DNA from: DATJZH01 sp035499215
Lineage (GTDB): Bacteria; Actinomycetota; Actinomycetes; Streptosporangiales; Streptosporangiaceae
NCBI GenBank assembly: GCA_035499215.1
Contig: DATJZH010000140.1
Coordinates: forward strand, 1-26,442
Direction of reading: 5' to 3'
Length of the DNA: 26,442 nt
Positions 21,911 to 26,442 of the stretch are shown in pieces; the first letter of the stretch is position 1, and the number at the start of each line of letters is the position of its first letter. The notes beneath the pieces are model-generated. The model was not told the DNA's origin, did no database searches, and worked only from the letters and a program-made list of their open reading frames with translations. Position numbers and translations under genes: made by a program.

Positions 21911-23214
21911 TCGCCTTCCTCTCCCTCGACCCGCAGCACGCTGTCGACCGCGCGCACCGCCTCCATCGCGCCGAGGCTGGCGACGGTCGCTGCCAGCGCG
22001 GCCTCGCGAGCAGTATGAGTCACGATCACCAGGTTCGCGTCCTCGCCCCGGCCCTCCTGGCGGACAGCCTTGATGGACACGCCGTGGCGGGCGAACGCCT
22101 CGGCGACGGGAGCCAGCACGCCTGGCCGGTCGGCCACGTCGAGCGCGACGTAGTAACGGGTCAGCGCGTCGCCGATCGGGACGACCGGAAGCTCGGCGTA
22201 GGCGGTGGCGTCGGGGCCGCGGATGCCCGCGAGCAGGTTGCGCCCGATGGCCACGATGTCGCCGAGGACGGCGCTCGCCGTGGGCCGGCCGCCTGCCCCC
22301 GCGCCGTAGAACATGAGCCGGCCCGCCGACTCCGCCTCGATGAATACCGCGTTGTAGGCCTCGCGCACGGCCGCGAGCGGGTGCACCCGCGGAACCATCG
22401 CCGGATGCACCCGGGCGGAAATGCCGCCGTTGCAGCGCTCGCAGATCGCCAGCAGCTTGATCACGCAGCCGAGCGCCCTAGCGCCGTCGATGTCGGCGGC
22501 GGTGACGGCGCAGATCCCCTCCCGGTGGACGTCCGCGGCGGTGACTTGCGTGTGAAAGGCCAGGCTGGCGACGATAGCCGCCTTCGCCGCCGCATCGAAG
22601 CCCTCGACGTCGGCGGTCGGATCGGCCTCGGCGTAACCGAGAGCCTGGGCTTCGGCCAGCGCATCAGCGAACCCGGCGCCGGAGGTGTCCATCCGGTCGA
22701 GTATGTAGTTCGTCGTCCCGTTGACGATGCCGAGCACGCGGCTGACCGTGTCTCCGGCCAGCGACTCGCGCAACGGCCGCAGCAGCGGTATCGCTCCCGC
22801 CACCGCGGCCTCGTGGTAGAGATCCGCCCGGTGCGCGCGGGCCGCGCTGCGGATGGCCACGGTGTCATGCGCCAGCAGCGCCTTGTTGGCCGTGACGACC
22901 GGCTTCCCGGCCTCGAACGCCGCGACCAGCAGCGAGCGGGCAGGCTCGATGCCGCCGATGAGCTCGACGACGATGTCCACATCCGGCCGCCTCGCCAGGC
23001 CCATGGCATCGGTGGTCAGCAGCGCCGGGTCGACCGTCACGCTGCGCTTGCGGCCGATGTCGCGCACGGCCACGCCGGCGACTTCCAGCGGAGCGCCGAC
23101 CCGCGGCGACAGCGCCGCTGCCTGCTCGGACAGCAGCCGGTAGACCTCGGAGCCGACGACGCCGCAGCCGAGCAGGGCAACCTTCAGCGGTGCGCGATAT
23201 GGCATTGTCCGCAC
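21907..23214 (-). CDS. hom: Homoserine dehydrogenase with C-terminal ACT domain
   Basis: The enzyme reduces aspartate-4-semialdehyde to homoserine with NAD(P)H, the branch point to threonine and methionine. It has 435 aa. The Rossmann signature is VALLGCGVVGSEV (12-24). The catalytic domain has IVNGTTNYILDRM and ADVEGFDAAAKAAI with the catalytic Lys. The last 90 residues are an ACT domain (YYVALDVADRPGVLAPVAEA) that gives threonine feedback inhibition in actinobacterial homologues. GTG 23214 or ATG 23205 may start it; neither has a strong Shine-Dalgarno. It is the first gene of the threonine operon and is divergent from lon. Confidence 0.97.
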   Translation of the reverse strand: MRTMPYRAPLKVALLGCGVVGSEVYRLLSEQAAALSPRVGAPLEVAGVAVRDIGRKRSVTVDPALLTTDAMGLARRPDVDIVVELIGGIEPARSLLVAAFEAGKPVVTANKALLAHDTVAIRSAARAHRADLYHEAAVAGAIPLLRPLRESLAGDTVSRVLGIVNGTTNYILDRMDTSGAGFADALAEAQALGYAEADPTADVEGFDAAAKAAIVASLAFHTQVTAADVHREGICAVTAADIDGARALGCVIKLLAICERCNGGISARVHPAMVPRVHPLAAVREAYNAVFIEAESAGRLMFYGAGAGGRPTASAVLGDIVAIGRNLLAGIRGPDATAYAELPVVPIGDALTRYYVALDVADRPGVLAPVAEAFARHGVSIKAVRQEGRGEDANLVIVTHTAREAALAATVASLGAMEAVRAVDSVLRVEGEEGE

Positions 23215-23534
23215 GACCGGCCTGCTCCCCTCGCCCAGCGCACTGACCGTCTCGCCCGTGCGCTCCTCCGCTGGCAGCAGCGCCGCAGGCAGCGACCGCG
23301 ATCGCGGCCAGAAGTCCCTTGTGCCGTCAACAGCTTACCGAGATCCGGCAGCATCCCCGCTCCGGGACCGGGCAGGCGTGCTCGTGGCCGGGGACAGCCG
23401 ATATGGCACCTGCTCATCCCCGCGGCAGTGATCGCCTGCCGTCCGCTGACCGCGAACAGCGGCCGGAAACAAACAGCACTGTCCTCCGCTTGTAGTTGTG
23501 TAATCAAGTAAGAAGACTCAGGGAAGTGACCGAT
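23215..23534. other. Divergent hom-lon regulatory region
   Basis: This 320-bp region should hold both promoters. On the lon side are a ClgR-type box (23441-23457) and an A/T-rich stretch (23466-23515) with TAGTTG (23493-23498) as a weak -10 candidate and no good -35, which fits an activator-dependent promoter. A 12-bp perfect palindrome, CCGCGATCGCGG, lies at 23296-23307, closer to hom. I see no ORF or structured leader (no attenuator peptide rich in Thr/Ile codons). Confidence 0.5.
23441..23457 (-). promoter_or_regulatory. ClgR-type operator upstream of lon
   Basis: The minus strand reads GTTCGC-GGTCA-GCG-GAC, an exact match to the GTTCGC-N5-GCG motif I recall for Streptomyces ClgR, an activator of clp and lon genes. 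The site is also a near-perfect inverted repeat (GTCCGC/GCGAAC). It is centred 86 bp before the lon ATG, where an activator could reach RNA polymerase. Confidence 0.6.
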
Positions 23535-25910
23535 ATGAGGGAAAGCCTCGCACTGCCGGTGCTGCCGCTGGACGACATCGTGGTGCTGCCGACCATGGTG
23601 GTCCCGCTGGACACCTCCGGCACGGAGGTCCGCGCTGCCATCGAGGCGGCGCGGCTGTCGGCATCGGCACCCGAAGCCGCCGACTCCCAGCCACGGGTGC
23701 TGCTGGTGCCCCGGCTGGACGGAAAGTACGCCCCGGTGGGCACCCTCGGCGTCGTCGAGCAGGTCGGCCGGCTCCCCAGCGGGGAGCCTGCCGCGGTCAT
23801 CCGCGGCCTGTCCAGGGTCACGATCGGCACCGGCACGGTCGGGCCGGGCGCCGCGCTGTGGGTTGAGGGCGCCGTCGAGGACGAGCCGCCGGCCACTGAG
23901 CGCGCGCTGGAGCTGGCGCGCGAGTACCGCAGCCTCGCGGCGAGCATCCTGCAGAAGCGCGGGGCATGGCAGGTGGTGGATGTCCTGCAGCGCATAACGG
24001 ATCCGTCCGCGCTGGCCGACAGCGCCGGCTACGCGACGTACCTGTCACTGCAGCAGCGGCAGGAGCTGCTGGAGACGATCGACCCGGAGCGGCGCCTCGA
24101 ATTGCTGACCGGGTGGGCGCGGGACCAGCTCGCCGAGCTGAACGTTGCCGAGACCATCCAGAATGACGTCCGCGAGGGCATGGAGCGGCAGCAGCGCGAG
24201 TTCCTGCTCCGCCAGCAGCTCGCCGCCATCCGCAAGGAGCTGGCCGAGCTGGACGGCACGCCCGCCTCGGAAGAGGACGACTACCGGGCCAGGATCGAGG
24301 CCGCCGACCTGCCGGAGAACGTGCGCCAGGCCGCGCTGAAGGAAGCTGCCAAGCTGGAGCGCGGCTCCGACCAGTCTCCCGAGGCCGGCTGGATCAGGAC
24401 CTGGCTGGACACGGTGCTGGAGGTGCCGTGGGGCACCCGCACCGAGGATGCCTACGACATCGACGGCGCCCGCGCGGTGCTGGACGGCGATCACGCCGGC
24501 CTGGACGACGTCAAGGACCGGATCATCGAGTACCTGGCGGTGCGCAAGCGCCGCGCGGACAAGGGCCTGGCCCTGGTCGGCGGGCGGCGCAGCGGCGCGG
24601 TACTGGCACTGGCCGGCCCGCCCGGCGTGGGCAAGACCTCGCTCGGCGAGTCGGTAGCCGCCGCCATGGGCCGCAAGTTCGCCCGGGTGGCCCTGGGCGG
24701 CGTCCGGGACGAGGCGGAGATCCGCGGTCACCGGCGCACCTACGTCGGCGCGCTGCCCGGCCGTATCGTCCGGGCGGTCCGCGAGGCGGGCTCGATGAAC
24801 CCGGTGATCCTGCTGGATGAGGTCGACAAGCTCGGCGCCGACTACCGGGGCGACCCGACGGCCGCGCTGCTCGAGGTGCTGGACCCGGCGCAGAACCACA
24901 CCTTCCGTGATCATTATCTGGAGGTGGAGCTCGACCTGTCGGATGTGCTGTTCATCGCGACGGCCAACATGGCGGAGGCGATTCCCGAGCCGCTGCTTGA
25001 CCGGATGGAGCTGATCGGCCTCGATGGCTATACCGAGGACGAGAAGGTGACGATCGCGCGCATGCACCTGCTGCCCAGGCAGCTGGACCGGGCCGGGCTG
25101 GATGCCGCGGACGTGACCATCACCGACGACGCGCTGCGGCGGCTGGCGGCGGAGTACACCCGGGAAGCGGGCGTGCGCTCGCTGGAGCGGAGCATCGGCC
25201 GGACGCTGCGCAAGCTCGCGGCCCAGCTCGAGGCCGGCACAGCGGTTCTCCCGGTGACCGTGGGACCGCAGGACCTGCATGGCTATCTCGGCCATCCGCG
25301 GCACACCCCGGAGTCATCCGAGCGCACGGCAGTGCCTGGCGTGGCCACTGGCCTCGCCGTCACCGGCACAGGAGGCGATGTGCTGTTCATCGAGGCGTCG
25401 CTGGCCGATCCGGAGACCGGCACGACCGGGGTCATGCTGACCGGGCAGCTCGGCGAGGTGATGAAGGAATCGGCCCAGATCGCGCTGTCCTACCTGCGCT
25501 CACACGGCGCGGAGCTCGAGCTGCCGGTCGGTGACCTGAAGGAACGCGGCGTGCACGTGCACGTGCCGGCGGGCGCCGTGCCCAAGGACGGCCCGAGCGC
25601 CGGGGTCACCATGACAACGGCTCTGGCCTCGCTGCTGTCGGGGCGCCTGGTCCGCAGCGATGTCGCGATGACCGGCGAGGTGTCGCTGACCGGCCGGGTG
25701 CTGCCGATCGGCGGGCTGAAGCAGAAACTGCTGGCAGCGCAGCGGGCCGGGATCACCACAGTGCTGATTCCCAAGCGGAACGAGCCGGACCTGGAGGATG
25801 TGCCGGAGAAGGTGCGGTCAGCGCTGACCGTTCTGCCTGTCACCGACGTCCGCGAGGTGCTGGCGGCGGCACTGGAGCCGGCCACGGCTCCGGCTGTGGT
25901 CGCTGCCTGA
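23535..25910 (+). CDS. lon: ATP-dependent protease Lon (LonA type)
   Basis: This cytoplasmic AAA+ serine protease degrades misfolded and regulatory proteins as a hexamer. ATG 23535 gives 791 aa, the usual length; GGGAAG lies about 10 bases upstream. The LON substrate-binding domain is at about 1-200 (LPVLPLDDIVVLPTMVVPLD), with a helical/coiled region at about 205-275. Walker A is GPPGVGKT (361-368) and Walker B ILLDEVDKL begins at 425. The protease domain has the catalytic dyad Ser688 in PKDGPSAGV and Lys731 in GGLKQKLLAA. It is monocistronic, with a strong terminator after the stop. The upstream ClgR-type box suggests control together with the Clp proteases. Confidence 0.98.
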   Translation: MRESLALPVLPLDDIVVLPTMVVPLDTSGTEVRAAIEAARLSASAPEAADSQPRVLLVPRLDGKYAPVGTLGVVEQVGRLPSGEPAAVIRGLSRVTIGTGTVGPGAALWVEGAVEDEPPATERALELAREYRSLAASILQKRGAWQVVDVLQRITDPSALADSAGYATYLSLQQRQELLETIDPERRLELLTGWARDQLAELNVAETIQNDVREGMERQQREFLLRQQLAAIRKELAELDGTPASEEDDYRARIEAADLPENVRQAALKEAAKLERGSDQSPEAGWIRTWLDTVLEVPWGTRTEDAYDIDGARAVLDGDHAGLDDVKDRIIEYLAVRKRRADKGLALVGGRRSGAVLALAGPPGVGKTSLGESVAAAMGRKFARVALGGVRDEAEIRGHRRTYVGALPGRIVRAVREAGSMNPVILLDEVDKLGADYRGDPTAALLEVLDPAQNHTFRDHYLEVELDLSDVLFIATANMAEAIPEPLLDRMELIGLDGYTEDEKVTIARMHLLPRQLDRAGLDAADVTITDDALRRLAAEYTREAGVRSLERSIGRTLRKLAAQLEAGTAVLPVTVGPQDLHGYLGHPRHTPESSERTAVPGVATGLAVTGTGGDVLFIEASLADPETGTTGVMLTGQLGEVMKESAQIALSYLRSHGAELELPVGDLKERGVHVHVPAGAVPKDGPSAGVTMTTALASLLSGRLVRSDVAMTGEVSLTGRVLPIGGLKQKLLAAQRAGITTVLIPKRNEPDLEDVPEKVRSALTVLPVTDVREVLAAALEPATAPAVVAA

Positions 25911-25949
25911 GCCCAGCTGCCCGGGTGCGCGCCTGACGCCCGTGCGCCT

Positions 25950-26003
25950 GGCGATCGTGGCGGATTCTCCCCTTCTCCTCGCCGAGGATCCGCCACGATC
26001 GCC
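25950..26003. terminator. Bidirectional terminator between lon and the last gene
   Basis: GGCGATCGTGGCGGAT (25950-25965) and ATCCGCCACGATCGCC (25988-26003) form a perfect 16-bp stem around a 22-base loop that contains its own CCTCG-C-CGAGG hairpin. It sits between two convergent genes and ends one base before the stop codon of the minus-strand gene. No T-run follows, as usual in actinobacteria. Confidence 0.85.
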
Positions 26004-26004
26004 G

Positions 26005-26385
26005 TCAGATTCCAGCCATGATCCGCAAGATGACGATTCGGCGCGTCTGGCCGGCCGCGTCCAGGACCGCGGCGAGTTCTTCGTCGCGCAGTTCCGCTGC
26101 CGCCTCCACCAGCACCACGAGCGGGCCACCGCCCTCGTCAGCCCGGTCAGCTCGCCTGATGACCTGCCTGACGTTGTCCGCCTCGCGGGGCAGCGCCTCG
26201 GGCGAGAGCACGGACAGCACGATTTCCCCCGCCCGCTGCGGCAGCAGGCGGCCCTCCTGGTCGGCCGGCAGATGTTCCAGCACGATCCGGCCGCGGGTGC
26301 GGCTGGCCCACCGCTCCGCGCGCAGCTGCCGGTCTACTGAACTGCCGCGCGGCAGCTGGATGATCAGCTCGACGTCATCCCCCAT
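26005..26385 (-). CDS. Small hypothetical protein
   Basis: I do not recognise the family. ATG 26385 gives 126 aa; 11 more codons upstream are open but unsupported. The protein is mixed alpha/beta, with strands such as VELIIQLPRG, GRIVLEHLP, EIVLSVLSP, PLVVLVEAA and RRIVILRIM alternating with charged helices. There is no signal peptide, membrane segment or Cys. Such a layout could be a small ferredoxin-like or GTPase-like regulatory domain, but this is speculation. TATGCT lies six bases before the ATG, so the mRNA is probably leaderless. It converges on lon. Confidence 0.75.
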   Translation of the reverse strand: MGDDVELIIQLPRGSSVDRQLRAERWASRTRGRIVLEHLPADQEGRLLPQRAGEIVLSVLSPEALPREADNVRQVIRRADRADEGGGPLVVLVEAAAELRDEELAAVLDAAGQTRRIVILRIMAGI

Positions 26386-26397
26386 CGCTGGAGCATA
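26386..26397 (-). promoter_or_regulatory. Leaderless-type -10 for the last hypothetical gene
   Basis: Minus strand TATGCT (26392-26397), six bases (CCAGCG), then ATG. It fits the TANNNT consensus and supports ATG 26385 over the upstream in-frame codons. Confidence 0.55.
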
Positions 26398-26442
26398 CCG
26401 CCGTCCGCGAGCGGGCATCGCGGCTCAGCCGGACGGCCGGGG

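Noticed and set aside
23480..23525. HAIR-like element before lon (CTTG...ATCAAG...ACTCA)
   Set aside because: Only fragments of the consensus occur and the spacing is wrong. The ClgR-type box fits much better.
24045..25304. 419-codon antisense frame within lon
   Set aside because: It mirrors a highly conserved gene and shows no independent motif or start signal.

Overview
The window is about 26 kb of very GC-rich DNA, roughly 70 % GC by eye. It has strong G/C third-position bias, many GTG starts and dense packing. Together with the gene content (hom-thrC-thrB order, two Lnt homologues, a lipoprotein L,D-transpeptidase, a kumamolisin-like sedolisin, a split ClpC2-like operon and a probable ClgR box before lon) this points to the chromosome of an actinomycete. 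A Streptosporangiales-like filamentous genus is my guess, not shown by the sequence. I see no insertion sequence, prophage, CRISPR array, tRNA or rRNA.

Layout. 1-141: 5' end of a small membrane protein leaving the window on the minus strand. 441-2069: sedolisin (S53) protease. 2123-6168, minus strand: hypothetical membrane protein, then EamA/DMT exporter, seryl-tRNA synthetase and PfkB sugar kinase. The exporter and serS share one uninterrupted reading frame. 6393-12234, plus strand, an envelope block: two apolipoprotein N-acyltransferases in tandem, a lipoprotein L,D-transpeptidase and a DedA membrane protein. 12331-13140, minus: TrmH/SpoU rRNA methyltransferase. 13141-13593: non-coding stretch with hairpins and repeats. 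13594-15901, plus: secreted GH15-like hydrolase, then a small HTH protein and a free-standing Clp_N protein. 15936-18872: SRPBCC protein (minus), xylose-isomerase-like TIM barrel (plus), secreted alpha/beta hydrolase (minus). 19143-19820, plus: FhuF-like 2Fe-2S protein. 19804-23214, minus: threonine operon hom-thrC-thrB. 23535-25910, plus: lon. 26005-26385, minus: small hypothetical protein.

Most striking signals. (1) The HTH + Clp_N pair looks like the two halves of mycobacterial ClpC2. Its promoter is covered by two 16-bp palindromes, one over the -35 and one over the -10, and the transcript appears leaderless. (2) The EamA transporter has no stop codon before SerRS, while SerRS has its own leaderless -10 inside that frame. 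(3) Five genes share a TANNNT-N6/7-RTG leaderless layout. (4) Two genes, the TIM barrel and the FhuF-like gene, have a good Shine-Dalgarno placed six bases before a near-cognate codon (CTG, ACG) rather than ATG/GTG. (5) A ClgR-type box lies upstream of lon.

How the genes work together. The two Lnt enzymes would finish N-acylation of lipoproteins, and the next gene encodes a likely substrate (a lipobox L,D-transpeptidase). hom, thrC and thrB make threonine from aspartate semialdehyde. lon and the Clp_N operon both belong to protein quality control but carry different regulatory sites.
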